DNA of 64,000 nt from an uncultured Anaerolineae bacterium (GCA_938034415.1 CALHLE010000009.1:100601-164600); one strand, 5' to 3'. Counted from the first letter of the stretch, positions 51,314 through 64,000 are shown. Notes: a model not told the origin generated them from the letters alone. Translations and numbers: made by a program.

Positions 51314-51346
51314 AGTCAGCGCGCGCCTCATTCTCAATTCTGACAG

Positions 51347-52951
51347 ATGATTCCCGCCGCGTTGCTGGTCGTGAGCATCCCGTTGGTCGGCGCGTTGCCC
51401 GTGTATTTGCTGCGCCGTTGGCAAGGGATCGAGATCGGCGTGGCTGTGCTTGCCTGCGCCGGCGTCGTCGTGTTGCTGGCGCAACCACCGGATAGCAAAA
51501 TCATGTTGCCCGGCGCGTCGGTCGGCATCGAGCTAGGCGCGCCGTTCGAGGTGCTGGGCCGGTTGTTGCGCGTGCGGGCTGCCAATCGTGTTCCCATCTT
51601 GTTGCTGTTCATCTGCGCTGCGACGCTATTCGTGCTGTCCTGGCGCGCGCCGCAGGGCGGGCTGTTCGTACCCATTGGCCTGATTGTGTTGGCAGCGGCG
51701 AGCCTGGCGCTGATGATTCGCCCGTTCGTCTATGCTGCGCTGGCGTTTGAAGGGGCGGCTGCGTTGGCCGCGCTAATGATCCAGGCCGAACGCAGCGGCG
51801 AGCGATCTGCGCTGGGCGCGTTGCGCTACCTTAGCGCAACCACACTGGCGTTGCCGATGTTCTTATTTGCCGGCTGGGCCATAGACCGCGCCGGCGTTGT
51901 GAATCTCAACGATGCGACGGCGCTAGCGGCGGCGTACGGCCCGGCCACTGTGCTGCTCATCGGCGGCTTTGGGCTGCTGATCGGCGCTATTCCGCTCTAC
52001 ACCTGGGTGCATCCGGTGGCGCGGGACGCCTCGCCATTGGTCACGGCCTTCATCGTCGCAGTAGTCGTAGGCGCAGTGAGCTTTCTGTTCTTGGACTTTT
52101 GGCAAGCCTACCCGTGGTTGCGCATCGGTGGTCAGGCGGCCGATGCGCTCGCCGTCGGCGGCATTGTGCTGCTCATCTTCGGCGGCGCGCTGGCGTGGGC
52201 GCAAAACGCGTTTGCGCGCGTCTTGGCCTGCGCCATCCTGGTGGAGATCGGCTGCACGTTGCTGATCTTGAGCCGTGGGTCTCAGCTTGCTGTGGAAGCG
52301 CTGGCGTTTGTCACATTGGCGCGCGCGCTCTCGCTGGGCGTTTTCGGCCTGGGGATGTGGCGCTTGCGCGCGTTGCGGTCGAGCGACGCTTTTGCCGATG
52401 TGCGCGGCGCGCGTGACCTGTGGGCGGCGCTGGCGCTGGGGGTAGGGGGGCTATCGCTGGCCGGCTTGCCCGGCACGCTGGGTTTTGTCTCGCGCTGGTC
52501 GGTGGCAAGAGCCTATGGCGTCGCCGACGCCGAAGGATTGGCGCTGCTCCTGGCTGCCGGCGCCAGCGTTGGGGTTGGCGTCGTGCGCGGTTTGCTTGCT
52601 GTCTTCGATGCGCCTCGTGTCGAGGTGATCGAGGAGACGCCGGCGGATGCGCAGCCGGTGTCCCTATTCCCGGAGCGCGTTCTGGCGATAGGCAACCCGG
52701 CTGCAGTGACGCGCGTTGCAGCGGATGCGTCGCCCATGCTAGATGATCCGCCGTTGCTCGACGGCGAGACGCTCATCGAGGGCGAGATGTTGCAGGATGT
52801 CCGGCCGCCGGCTGCCATGAGGCAAGATTCGTTCATCGCTCGGCTGATGATCGGCCTGGGCGTCGCTGCGGTCATCATCCTCGCGATTTGGCCGGGGATC
52901 ATCACGCCGCTAGCGAAAGCCGCCGCTGCGCAATACACCTTTTACCCGTAG
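51347..52951 (+). CDS. proton-conducting antiporter-like membrane protein (NuoN/MrpD/HyfF family, divergent)
   Basis: Many TMs; ALAFEGAAALAAL (TM5 Glu-like) and IGAIPLYTWVHPVARDASPLVTA (TM7-8-like). Confidence 0.65.
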   Translation: MIPAALLVVSIPLVGALPVYLLRRWQGIEIGVAVLACAGVVVLLAQPPDSKIMLPGASVGIELGAPFEVLGRLLRVRAANRVPILLLFICAATLFVLSWRAPQGGLFVPIGLIVLAAASLALMIRPFVYAALAFEGAAALAALMIQAERSGERSALGALRYLSATTLALPMFLFAGWAIDRAGVVNLNDATALAAAYGPATVLLIGGFGLLIGAIPLYTWVHPVARDASPLVTAFIVAVVVGAVSFLFLDFWQAYPWLRIGGQAADALAVGGIVLLIFGGALAWAQNAFARVLACAILVEIGCTLLILSRGSQLAVEALAFVTLARALSLGVFGLGMWRLRALRSSDAFADVRGARDLWAALALGVGGLSLAGLPGTLGFVSRWSVARAYGVADAEGLALLLAAGASVGVGVVRGLLAVFDAPRVEVIEETPADAQPVSLFPERVLAIGNPAAVTRVAADASPMLDDPPLLDGETLIEGEMLQDVRPPAAMRQDSFIARLMIGLGVAAVIILAIWPGIITPLAKAAAAQYTFYP

Positions 52952-53109
52952 CGCAGCGCGCCTCGGGTTGGCCTTGCTGCTATCGCGGCAGTAGAATCGG
53001 AGCTAGCAATCCGACTGCGCTATAGCGTCGCAGCGAAGCCATCGCCTTGCTGTGACCGTTGCGCGGTTTATCAAGTATGCACATCCCTGTTTCAGGAGAA
53101 AAGTTTCAG

Positions 53110-55965
<2,856 letters not shown>

Positions 55966-55990
55966 TCGCTCAAGCTGGCGCAACTTATGA

Positions 55991-56021
55991 GGGTAGGCGC
56001 AGGCATTGCCTGCGCCTACCC
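55991..56021. repeat. REP-like palindrome copy 5 (perfect, between convergent genes)
   Basis: GGGTAGGCGCAGGC-ATT-GCCTGCGCCTACCC, 14-bp perfect stem. Confidence 0.85.
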
Positions 56022-56053
56022 ATGTCTCGCCCCTGCAGAGAAATGCACCTCCT

Positions 56054-57076
56054 CTACGTCGTCGGCAGCAGGGCGGGAGGGGTTGGTTCAGCGGCGACGC
56101 CGCCGGCGCCGGTGAACTGCCGATAGGCTAACGTCCATACCGCCGAGCTGAACGCTGCGAAGATCGCGTTGATGACCGCAGCGACGATAGCGACCAGCAC
56201 GAGGGTGAATCCACCCATGGCGAGCGAGCCGGCGCCGCCCTCGTTGCCTACGCTGAGGATAGCCGTGATCAGCGCGGGCGCAAACAACAGGCCGCTCACG
56301 ATTGCGATGACAAAGTTGACCACAATGCTAAACACGAGCATCAGCAGCGCCAGCAGAATAATGTTACCCAGGTTGCCGCGGAATACTTCCCAGCCTCGGC
56401 TAACTGCGTCTATCACGCCCTTTTGCTCTAGCACGATGGCGCGCTCGCCAAACGTCTGCAGGGCGGCCGCGATGATCGCGTAGAGCAGACTAACGCACCC
56501 TAACGTGCCGCCACCGCAGATGAGCGCGAATGCGCTGTCGGCTGCTTTTGATAAGATGCTTTCATCGCCGCGGATCGCTGCTGTGATGATGGGAACAAGC
56601 GCGACGCCGAACAGCGCTGCAAAGATGATCAGCAGCAGCAGAACAGGCAGCGCCAGCAACAGGCTCAAGCCGAACAGCCGCCAGAAATTGCGCGCGCCGG
56701 CCGACCATGCCTGTCCGAATGTTGTGTTGCCCTCTTCTTCGATCTGCTGCACGCCGCCGATCAAACCGCCCTGCGCGATGACGCTGATGACCCACAGCGC
56801 CAGGCTGACCAGCAGCGCAACGCACATGAGGCCGCACAGCGCCCCTACGATCAGCCCAGGCTCTCCGGTGATCTGGTCGAAGAAACGCTCGACTTCCGGC
56901 AGGACCTCGGCGGATGGGCCGATGGGTATCGGTATGGAAAGGCGGCCTGAGTTGCTGAGGGCGTTGCCGGCGCCGCTCACCCCGCTGGCGAGCGACGCCA
57001 GGAAGCCCAAAACCCACAGCGCCCGATGCTTCAAGACGATGTTAAACGCGCGCGAAAGCGTTGCCCCAAAATCCAT
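56054..57076 (-). CDS. hypothetical multi-TM membrane protein (DUF7544/GDPD-membrane-domain-like)
   Basis: MDFGATLSRAFNIVLKHRALWVLGFLASL plus several TMs. Confidence 0.72.
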   Translation of the reverse strand: MDFGATLSRAFNIVLKHRALWVLGFLASLASGVSGAGNALSNSGRLSIPIPIGPSAEVLPEVERFFDQITGEPGLIVGALCGLMCVALLVSLALWVISVIAQGGLIGGVQQIEEEGNTTFGQAWSAGARNFWRLFGLSLLLALPVLLLLIIFAALFGVALVPIITAAIRGDESILSKAADSAFALICGGGTLGCVSLLYAIIAAALQTFGERAIVLEQKGVIDAVSRGWEVFRGNLGNIILLALLMLVFSIVVNFVIAIVSGLLFAPALITAILSVGNEGGAGSLAMGGFTLVLVAIVAAVINAIFAAFSSAVWTLAYRQFTGAGGVAAEPTPPALLPTT

Positions 57077-57112
57077 GTTTGCGCTCCTGTGTGTGCCGTC
57101 GTGCGCGGCGGT

Positions 57113-58693
57113 TTATTCCCATTCGATGGTCGCCGGCGGCTTGGTGGTGATGTCAAAAACGACCCGGTTGATGCCGGGCACTTCGTTCACGATGCGATTG
57201 CTGATGCGCGCCAGCACGTCGAAGGGGATGCGTGTCCAGTCGGCGGTCATGAAGTCGTCGGTGGTCACGGCGCGTATGGCGATCACCTCGCTGTAAGTGC
57301 GCCCGTCGCCCATTACGCCCACCGTGCGCACCGGCAGCAGCACGGCGAACGCCTGCGACGTGGCGCGCATCAGATCGGCGCGGCGCAGCTCCTCCTGCAC
57401 AATTGCGTCGGCGTCGCGCAGGCGCTCAAGCCGCGCCCACGTCACCTCGCCCAGCACGCGCACGGCCAGGCCCGGGCCGGGGAAGGGCTGCCGCCACACG
57501 ATTGCGTCCGGCAGCCCCAGCGCCGCGCCGATGGCGCGCACCTCATCCTTGAACAAGTAGCGCAGCGGCTCCAGCAGCTCGAACTGCATGTCCTCGGGCA
57601 AACCGCCCACGTTGTGGTGCGTCTTGATCTTCGCCGCTGCCTGGCGCTCCGGCCCGCGGCTCTCGATCACGTCGGGATACAACGTGCCCTGACACAGCAA
57701 TGGGCGATCATCATCCCTTGCTTCCGCGTCCCTGGAGCCTATCCCGTGTTCCCTCACCACCGCCTCGAACACGCGGATGAATTTCTCGCCGATGCGACGG
57801 CGCTTCTCTTCCGGGTCGGTTACCCCGCCCAGGGCTTCCAGGAATTCCTCGCTGGCATCCACGGCGATCAGCCGCATGCCCTGCTCGCGCTCGAACGTCT
57901 CGACGACCTGTTCCGGTTCGCCTTTGCGCAGCAGGCCAGTGTTCACGAATACGCATGTGAGCTGATCGCCCACTGCCTTGTGCACGAGCGTCGCTGCGAC
58001 CGACGAATCCACGCCGCCGGACAGCCCGCAGATCACCGGCCGCCGTCCGACTTGAGCGCGAATCTTCTGCACGTTCTCTTCGATGATGTTCGCCGGCGTC
58101 CACGATGCGCGGCAGCGGCAGATGGCGCGCGCAAAGTGCGCGATGATCTCGCGCCCATGCTGGGTGTGATTCACTTCGGGGTGGAACTGAATTGCATAGA
58201 GCCGGCGCGCCGGGTCGGCCATGCCGGCAATCGGCGAGTGCGCCGTGCGTGCGATGACTTTGAAACTGGGTGGCAGCGCCTCGATACGATCGCCGTGGCT
58301 CATCCACACGGTGATCGGCGAGCGAAGCTGGGCGATCACGTCCGGCCACAGCTCGCAGTCTTCTATCTCTAATTTCGCTTCACCGTACTCGCGCTGTAAC
58401 GCCGGCTCCACCCGTCCGCCGAGCGCATGCGCCAACAGTTGCATACCGTAGCAGATGCCCAGCACTGGCAGGCCGCTCTCCAACACGTAGTTGGGCAAAG
58501 ACGGCGCGCCGGGGTCGTACACGCTGTTCGGCCCGCCGGAGAGGATGAAGCCGCGCGGCTGCAACGCCATCACTTTCTCGCACGGCGCATCCCAAGGGAA
58601 CAATTCGCAATACACGTGCGCTTCGCGAACGCGGCGGGCGATGAGTTGCGAATACTGCGAGCCGAAGTCGAGGATGGCGATGGCGTCGGTCAT
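57113..58693 (-). CDS. guaA: GMP synthase (glutamine-hydrolysing)
   Basis: [81 protein letters not shown]-terminus. Confidence 0.95.
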   Translation of the reverse strand: MTDAIAILDFGSQYSQLIARRVREAHVYCELFPWDAPCEKVMALQPRGFILSGGPNSVYDPGAPSLPNYVLESGLPVLGICYGMQLLAHALGGRVEPALQREYGEAKLEIEDCELWPDVIAQLRSPITVWMSHGDRIEALPPSFKVIARTAHSPIAGMADPARRLYAIQFHPEVNHTQHGREIIAHFARAICRCRASWTPANIIEENVQKIRAQVGRRPVICGLSGGVDSSVAATLVHKAVGDQLTCVFVNTGLLRKGEPEQVVETFEREQGMRLIAVDASEEFLEALGGVTDPEEKRRRIGEKFIRVFEAVVREHGIGSRDAEARDDDRPLLCQGTLYPDVIESRGPERQAAAKIKTHHNVGGLPEDMQFELLEPLRYLFKDEVRAIGAALGLPDAIVWRQPFPGPGLAVRVLGEVTWARLERLRDADAIVQEELRRADLMRATSQAFAVLLPVRTVGVMGDGRTYSEVIAIRAVTTDDFMTADWTRIPFDVLARISNRIVNEVPGINRVVFDITTKPPATIEWE

Positions 58694-58733
58694 CGGCGCG
58701 ATTGTAGCAAGCCTGAGACAGGCAGCGAAGCAT

Positions 58734-59486
58734 TCAAGTGGTTGGCAGAAGGCGCGCGGCCCGCGACGACTGCGTTTGTAGCACGATCTCGGTGGGGCAG
58801 ACGGTAGGCCCCGAAGCGATGACGAAGCGCACGGCCTCGGCGACATCCTCCGGCTGGATCACCTCGTTGGGTCGCAGCCAGTCGGCGAGCAGACCGGTGT
58901 TCGTCCAGCCGGGATAGATTACGCACACTTTTACGCCGAAGTCGCGCACGTCCTCGAACACGCTGCCGCCGAACCCGGTCAGCGCGTGTTTGGCTGCGGC
59001 GTAGCCGGCGTTGGTCGGCGCGGTGAATTTGCCACCCAATGACGAGATGAAGATCACTGCGCTGCGCCGGCCGGCCTGCGCGCCGGCGATGATGTGCGGC
59101 AGCGCCAGCCGCGTCGCGTGCATCGCGGCGCGCAGGTTGACGTCCAACATGCGATCCCACACTGCTAGATCAGCATCCACGGCGGAGGCGAATTGATGGA
59201 TGCCGGCGTTGTTGACCAGCACGTTCAGCCCGCTGAACGCCTCTTCACACGCCCGGACGGCCAAGCGAAGCGATGCCGTCTCGCTCACGTCCATCGCCAA
59301 AGGCAACGCGCGAACTCCGTATGCTTCGCACTCGGCCTGCGTCCGGCGCAGCGCTTGGGCATCCCGCGCGATCAGCCCGAGGTCGCAGCCTTCGCGCGCC
59401 AGCATCAGCGCGATGGCGCGTCCGATCCCCCGACCGGCGCCGGTGACCAGCGCCGCATGTCCTCGGAGCAGAGGTGTGTTCTCCAT
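58734..59486 (-). CDS. SDR family oxidoreductase
   Basis: [41 protein letters not shown]. Confidence 0.92.
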   Translation of the reverse strand: MENTPLLRGHAALVTGAGRGIGRAIALMLAREGCDLGLIARDAQALRRTQAECEAYGVRALPLAMDVSETASLRLAVRACEEAFSGLNVLVNNAGIHQFASAVDADLAVWDRMLDVNLRAAMHATRLALPHIIAGAQAGRRSAVIFISSLGGKFTAPTNAGYAAAKHALTGFGGSVFEDVRDFGVKVCVIYPGWTNTGLLADWLRPNEVIQPEDVAEAVRFVIASGPTVCPTEIVLQTQSSRAARLLPTT

Positions 59487-59499
59487 GTGCGCGATGGTA

Positions 59500-60456
59500 T
59501 CAGCCTTGCGCAGCAGCGGCCAGCGCGATGCCATCGTCCATGTCGATCGGCGAATCGAGCAGGGCGTTCAGCGCGCGCCAGGCTGCGATCGCCGCCGCGC
59601 GCGTCGTCCAGGCGAAGCGGACCTCGTCGCCGGGCATGAGCTGCGCCGCGCGATGCAAGTCGGCCTGAATCGCTACGGCGATCGCCGGATAGCCGCCGGT
59701 GGGTTGGGCATCGGCCATAAGCAGAATGGGGCACCCGTCAGGTGGGAGCTGAATGACGCCGGGGAAGACGCCGAACGAGGGCAGGTCGCCGGCTCGTTCG
59801 ATGTGGAGCCTTGCGCCCTCCAGCCGCAGTCCAATTCGATTCGACGTTGCGCCGACGCGCCAGGGTAGGGCGGTCAGGTCGTCCAGGTCAGGCTGACCGG
59901 GCAAGGAGTGGAAGGGCAGGATGCGGATGAGGGGGGCGTAGTCCACAGGTGCGGGCCAGACGCGTCCGGCAAGGCGCGCTGGGTCGAACGCCGATGACGC
60001 CGGTCGGATCACGTCGCCCATTTGCAGCGGTCGTCCGTCCAGGCCACCGAATCGGCCAGGCAGATAGGTGCTGTGCGAGCCAAGCACGAGTGGGACATCC
60101 ACGCCACCGGCCAGCGCGAGATAGGCGCGCGCGCCTTGACGACGCTCCTCGAAGGCGAGGTGCTGTCCCGGCCGGACGAGCGCGCTTGTCCAGGCCGGCA
60201 GCGGCCGGTTGTTGAGCGTCGCGCCGAGGTCCCCGCCGGTCACGGCGATCACGCACGGTGCTAGGACCTCGAAGGCAGCGCCGCCGGCAGTGATCTCCAG
60301 GCAGGCGGCGGTTATCGGATTGCCAACCAGCCGATTGGCGATAACACAGGCCACGCGATCCATCGCGCCGCCGATCGGCACGCCGAAGCGTTGGTAGTCT
60401 GGGCGCCCCAGGTCTTGTATGGTGCACAGCACGCCCGGCGCGATGACACGCAACAC
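59500..60456 (-). CDS. pxpC: 5-oxoprolinase subunit PxpC (biotin-dependent carboxyltransferase/KipA family)
   Basis: VIAPGVLCTIQDLGRPDYQRFGVPIGGAMDR; GTG start at 60456 with SD. Confidence 0.9.
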   Translation of the reverse strand: MLRVIAPGVLCTIQDLGRPDYQRFGVPIGGAMDRVACVIANRLVGNPITAACLEITAGGAAFEVLAPCVIAVTGGDLGATLNNRPLPAWTSALVRPGQHLAFEERRQGARAYLALAGGVDVPLVLGSHSTYLPGRFGGLDGRPLQMGDVIRPASSAFDPARLAGRVWPAPVDYAPLIRILPFHSLPGQPDLDDLTALPWRVGATSNRIGLRLEGARLHIERAGDLPSFGVFPGVIQLPPDGCPILLMADAQPTGGYPAIAVAIQADLHRAAQLMPGDEVRFAWTTRAAAIAAWRALNALLDSPIDMDDGIALAAAAQG

Positions 60457-60496
60457 GTCTCCCTCCGTTGCTGACCTCTCTTTCCCGATTGAGCCA

Positions 60497-61135
60497 CTAG
60501 GCGATCGCCACAAACTGCACATGATCGCCGGGTTGCAGGGATGCCGGCGGTTCACGTGTGGGGTCGAAGAGCGTGACCTGGGTTTTGCCGATGAGGTGCC
60601 AGCCGCCCGGCAATTGCGACGGATAGATGCCGGTCATGCCGGCGGCGATGGCCACCGAGCCGGCCGGCACGGCGGCGCGTGGCGTAGCGCGTCGTGGCAG
60701 CGTCAGCGACGCCGGCAGTGGGCCGATGTAGGGGAAACCCGGCGCGAAGCCGATCATCAGCACGCGCCATGGGCGCGCCGTGTGTTGCGCGATCAACTCA
60801 TCCGGCGCGAGGCCGAGCCGGCGCGCAGCGTCTGCGAGGTCAGGGCCGTCTTCGCCGCCATAGCGCACGGGTATGGTCACTTGCTGCCCCGGTGGGAGCG
60901 CGCCGGGTGTCGCCTGGGCGAGCGCGTCCCGCACGTGGGCTTGCACTTCTGCCTGTGTGTAGCGCAGCGGGTCGAAGCGAACCAGCACCGAATGAATCGC
61001 CGGCAGCGGGTGCCACTGCGCAGGCAGGACTTTAGCCAGCGCCAGCACGCGCGCGTTGGCTTCAGCGATGTCATCCAACATGCACTCGATCAGCAACGCC
61101 GCCTCGCCCATCGGTCGGATGCGCCAGGGCTTCAT
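60497..61135 (-). CDS. pxpB: 5-oxoprolinase subunit PxpB (allophanate hydrolase subunit 1/KipI family)
   Basis: GEAALLIECMLDDIAEANARV; GFAPGFPYIGPLPASLTLPRRATPRAAVPAGSVAIAAGMTGIYP. Confidence 0.92.
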   Translation of the reverse strand: MKPWRIRPMGEAALLIECMLDDIAEANARVLALAKVLPAQWHPLPAIHSVLVRFDPLRYTQAEVQAHVRDALAQATPGALPPGQQVTIPVRYGGEDGPDLADAARRLGLAPDELIAQHTARPWRVLMIGFAPGFPYIGPLPASLTLPRRATPRAAVPAGSVAIAAGMTGIYPSQLPGGWHLIGKTQVTLFDPTREPPASLQPGDHVQFVAIA

Positions 61136-61887
61136 CGCACGCCGACCAATGCGACGCCGGCTTGCAACAACCTGCGCCGCAAGAAAGCTGCGCGCTCGGC
61201 TGCGCCCGGCGTGTCGCTGTGAATGCAGATCGCGTCGGCGCGCAGCGCGATGCGCGTGCCGTCATGTGCTATCACCAGCCCGCGCAGGACGATGTCTTCA
61301 GCTTGCGCCAAGCAGCGCCGGCTGTCCTCAATTAGCGCGCCGGGCAAGTCGCGGGCGCGCAGGGAGCCGTCGCGCTCATAGGCGCGGTCGGCGAATGCCT
61401 CGCGCAATACGCGCAGCCCGGCGGCTGCGCCGGCCTCGATGAGCGCCGAGCCTGCTAAGCCGATCAGCGCCAAACCTGGGTCATGCGCGACGATGGCGCG
61501 CGCGATCGCATCGGCGATCTCGCGGTGCGCCGCAGCCTGGTTGTAGAGCGCGCCATGGGGTTTCACGTGTGTGAGCGCCACGCCTTCCTCGGACGCGATG
61601 ACGGATAGCGCTTGAATCTGCTCGCCGACGGCGGCAACGATTTCGGCGGGTGTCATCGGCAGCGCGCGCCGTCCAAATGCGGCGCGATCCGGATACGAGG
61701 GATGCGCGCCCGCGCTCACGCCGAATCGCTGGCACAGTCGCAGCGCGGCGCGCATTGAGTCGGCGTCGCCGGCGTGCCCGCCGCAGGCGATGTTGGCTGC
61801 GGTGACGTGTGAGAGGATCGCGGCGTCATCGGCCATCCCTTCGCCGCAGTCGCAGTTCAAGATCACCTGACGAGAGAATGGTTTCAT
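61132..61887 (-). CDS. pxpA: 5-oxoprolinase subunit PxpA (LamB/YcsF family)
   Basis: LNCDCGEGMADDAAILSHVTAANIACGGHAGDADSMRAALRLC; HVKPHGALYNQ. Confidence 0.94.
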   Translation of the reverse strand: MKPFSRQVILNCDCGEGMADDAAILSHVTAANIACGGHAGDADSMRAALRLCQRFGVSAGAHPSYPDRAAFGRRALPMTPAEIVAAVGEQIQALSVIASEEGVALTHVKPHGALYNQAAAHREIADAIARAIVAHDPGLALIGLAGSALIEAGAAAGLRVLREAFADRAYERDGSLRARDLPGALIEDSRRCLAQAEDIVLRGLVIAHDGTRIALRADAICIHSDTPGAAERAAFLRRRLLQAGVALVGVR

Positions 61888-61977
61888 GGCAGCCATGGCG
61901 CAGCCTCAACAGAGGTGGCGGACGAAGGACGCCGCAGGCCTTGGCGGAGCAAATCCCTGCCTTCGCGCTGAAATGTA

Positions 61978-62430
61978 TCACACGCACGCACCGGCGCGTC
62001 GGAAGAACCGCGGCCCGCCCAAATTGCCCTCGGCGACGCTGCGCGTCATGCCGGCGGTGATCACGGCGTCAATGACGACGGCGTTGTAAAGCTTGATCCA
62101 GAACGCCATGCGTTCGGCGCGCGTGGACAGGGTTGCCGGGTCGCAGGCGGCCAGGCGTGGCAAGAGCTGCTCGCGGTCGCGCGCATAGTCGCGGCTGCGC
62201 CGCACGTCTGCGTAGTTCACCCGTATCCCATTCGGGCTTATCGCCTGCGCTTTCAGTTGGTTCATCGTCGCGCGCAGCTCGGCGGCGATGTCCGATGTGA
62301 CTGTGCCGGTATGCGTCGCGCAAATTGCATCCCCCGGTCTGCCGAGCGCTAAGTCCAGCGCGGCATCGCGAACGCGGATTGCCGCGTCGCTCAGCCGATT
62401 CACAGGCGCGGTAGCTAGAATCGCTTGCAT
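61978..62430 (-). pseudogene. DUF547-like protein, apparently C-terminally truncated
   Basis: INPNGIRVNYADVRRS-type region and RAERMAFWIKLYNAVVIDAVITAG, then ends abruptly GGPRFFRRAGACV*. Confidence 0.5.
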
Positions 62431-62453
62431 CGAATCAATCATAGAGGTGGGTT

Positions 62454-63623
62454 GTGAACAGAGGCTTACAGATAGTCGTGAGTGTGGCGGCGGTGTTGAG
62501 CTTGGCGGCGCTGGGTTGGGCCGCTTTTGGCGCGCCTGCAGGGGGCAGCGAGCAAGCGCGGGCGACCGTCGCTGGCTTGCAGCGTGATGCGATGTCGGAT
62601 CGCTTTGCGCATGCGCGAGAACCGCGCGCGTTCGACTTCCCGCGCGATCATGGCCCGCACGACGCCTACCAGACGGAATGGTGGTATTACACCGGCAACC
62701 TGTTCGACGCTGCAGGGCGCCACTTCGGTTACCAACTCACGTTCTTCCGCCGAGCGCTTGTCCCACCTGATGAACAAGCGCTGCTCGCCGATCGCGAGTC
62801 GGCCTTTGCTTTTGACCAGGTGTACTTCGCGCATTTCGCCATCACCGACAGCGCAGCGAACGAGCACGTCTCATTTGAGAAGTACAGCCGAGGCGCTGCA
62901 GGCCTGGCCGGCGCGCAGGCCAGCCCGTTTCGCGTGTTTGTCGAAGATTGGGCGGCGGCTGCTGCGCATGACGACGGCGACGCGGCGCGGGTTCGACTGG
63001 TTGCTGCGCAGGATGGCTACGCCATTGACCTCATCCTGACCAGCACCAAGCCGTTCGTCTTCCACGGCGATCGCGGCCTCAGCCAGAAGTCGCCCAACCC
63101 GGGGAACGCCTCGTACTACTACTCGATGACGCGCATGGCAACGGTGGGCAAAGTGAGCACGCCGCGTGGGACGTTGGAGGTGACCGGCAATAGTTGGCTC
63201 GATCGCGAGTGGAGCACCAGTGCCCTCGATGACGATACCGAAGGTTGGGACTGGTTTTCCCTGCAATTCGACGATGGGCGCGAGATCATGTTCTTCAAGC
63301 TGCGCCAAAAGGAGACCGGCAACATCACCTTCGCCAAAGGCACGTATGTAGAGGCCGATGGGCGCACAGAACTTATTCGTCAAGATGAGGTGACGATCGC
63401 TGTGCTCGATCGCTGGACCAGCCGGCAGACCGGCGCAACATATCCGGTGCGGTGGCGACTGGCGTCGCCGCGCTACGGCCTGGACATTGAGATCGTCGCG
63501 CGCATCCCAGATCAGGAGATGCGCCTGACGCAGCGCTACTGGGAAGGTGCTGTGACGTTTAAGGGCGCTTCAGCCGCCGGGCCGGTTGCCGGCGTGGGAT
63601 ATGTCGAGATGACCGGCTACTGA
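62454..63623 (+). CDS. AttH/CrtC-like lipocalin-fold hydrolase (carotenoid 1,2-hydratase-like)
   Basis: FDFPRDHGPHDAYQTEWWYYTGNLFDAAGRHFGYQLTFFRRAL; SWLDREWSTSALDDDTEGWDWFSLQFDDGREIMFFKLR. Confidence 0.88.
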   Translation: MNRGLQIVVSVAAVLSLAALGWAAFGAPAGGSEQARATVAGLQRDAMSDRFAHAREPRAFDFPRDHGPHDAYQTEWWYYTGNLFDAAGRHFGYQLTFFRRALVPPDEQALLADRESAFAFDQVYFAHFAITDSAANEHVSFEKYSRGAAGLAGAQASPFRVFVEDWAAAAAHDDGDAARVRLVAAQDGYAIDLILTSTKPFVFHGDRGLSQKSPNPGNASYYYSMTRMATVGKVSTPRGTLEVTGNSWLDREWSTSALDDDTEGWDWFSLQFDDGREIMFFKLRQKETGNITFAKGTYVEADGRTELIRQDEVTIAVLDRWTSRQTGATYPVRWRLASPRYGLDIEIVARIPDQEMRLTQRYWEGAVTFKGASAAGPVAGVGYVEMTGY

Positions 63624-63639
63624 TTTTGTCTTTGCGGGC

Positions 63640-63657
63640 GAGCACTATAATGCTCGT
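63640..63657 (+). promoter_or_regulatory. -10 box inside an inverted repeat (candidate operator/leaderless promoter)
   Basis: CGAGCA-CTATAA-TGCTCG with TATAAT at 63647-63652, 8 nt upstream of ATG 63661. Confidence 0.6.
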
Positions 63658-63660
63658 GCT

Positions 63661-64000
63661 ATGTCCTTCACGGTCAACGACCTGCAAGATTTGACGCGCC
63701 TGCTGGCTACTCATCCAGAGTGGCTGGGTGAGGTGCGCCGGCTGGTCTTGACCGAAGAACTGCTCAAGCTGCCAGAGGCTGTACGTGAGCTGGTCGAGGC
63801 GCAGCGGCGGACCGAAGAGCAACTCGCTCAACTCGCGGCGCGAGTGAGCGAGCTTGCCGAGGCGCAGCGCCGATCTGAGGAACGGCTGAGCCGGCTTGAG
63901 GAGCGGCTGGATCAGCTTGCGGCGCGTGTGGATCAGCTTGCCGAGGCGCAGCGGCGGACGGAGGAGCGGCTGGATCAACTTGCGGCGCGTGTGGATCAGC
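63661..64000 (+). CDS. coiled-coil repeat protein, partial (runs off window)
   Basis: Direct translation MSFTVNDLQDLTRLLATHPEWLGEVRRLVLTEELLKLPEAVRELVEAQRRTEEQLAQLAARVSELAEAQRRSEERLSRLEERLDQLAARVDQLAEAQRRTEERLDQLAARVDQ; no stop in window. Confidence 0.85.
   Translation, partial: MSFTVNDLQDLTRLLATHPEWLGEVRRLVLTEELLKLPEAVRELVEAQRRTEEQLAQLAARVSELAEAQRRSEERLSRLEERLDQLAARVDQLAEAQRRTEERLDQLAARVDQ

Noticed and set aside
57026-58372. 448-aa plus-strand ORF
   Set aside because: Antisense to guaA, which has full family motifs; no recognisable motif in this ORF.
63559-63978. 139-aa minus-strand ORF with Leu/Arg repeats
   Set aside because: Antisense of the coiled-coil repeat gene starting at 63661.

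Overview
High-GC chromosomal window, probably Chloroflexota (Anaerolineae-like) by protein style: PTPTP linkers, Tat/lipobox ABC binding proteins and AttH/DUF4230-type proteins. This lineage call is inference only. The window is mostly housekeeping and metabolic genes on both strands: BMP-type nucleoside ABC operon, pth, tmRNA (ssrA), GH13 enzyme, glnA, msrPQ, recQ, glcDEF, ispA-like, LCP, phnCED-like ABC operon, a HyfE/MrpD-like membrane pair, ppdK, guaA and pxpABC. One tRNA-Thr(CGT) and one tmRNA were read directly. I found no CRISPR array, transposase, phage module or recognisable defence system, and no convincing new multi-gene system. The best leads are: (i) a dispersed REP-like palindrome, at least 5 copies, all at gene 3' ends; (ii) a recurrent TAnnnT -10 box 4-11 nt upstream of start codons, suggesting widespread leaderless transcription; (iii) a consensus promoter plus perfect 14-bp hairpin in the glnA leader; (iv) several decayed genes (pyrB, arsC, a sugar-isomerase chimera, a DUF547 gene); (v) an unusual tmRNA tag; (vi) a 1.17-kaa GH13 protein with a non-canonical region IV; (vii) an orphan antiporter-like pair that appears to lack the TM7 lysine. 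All product names come from reading motifs by eye; no database search was run.
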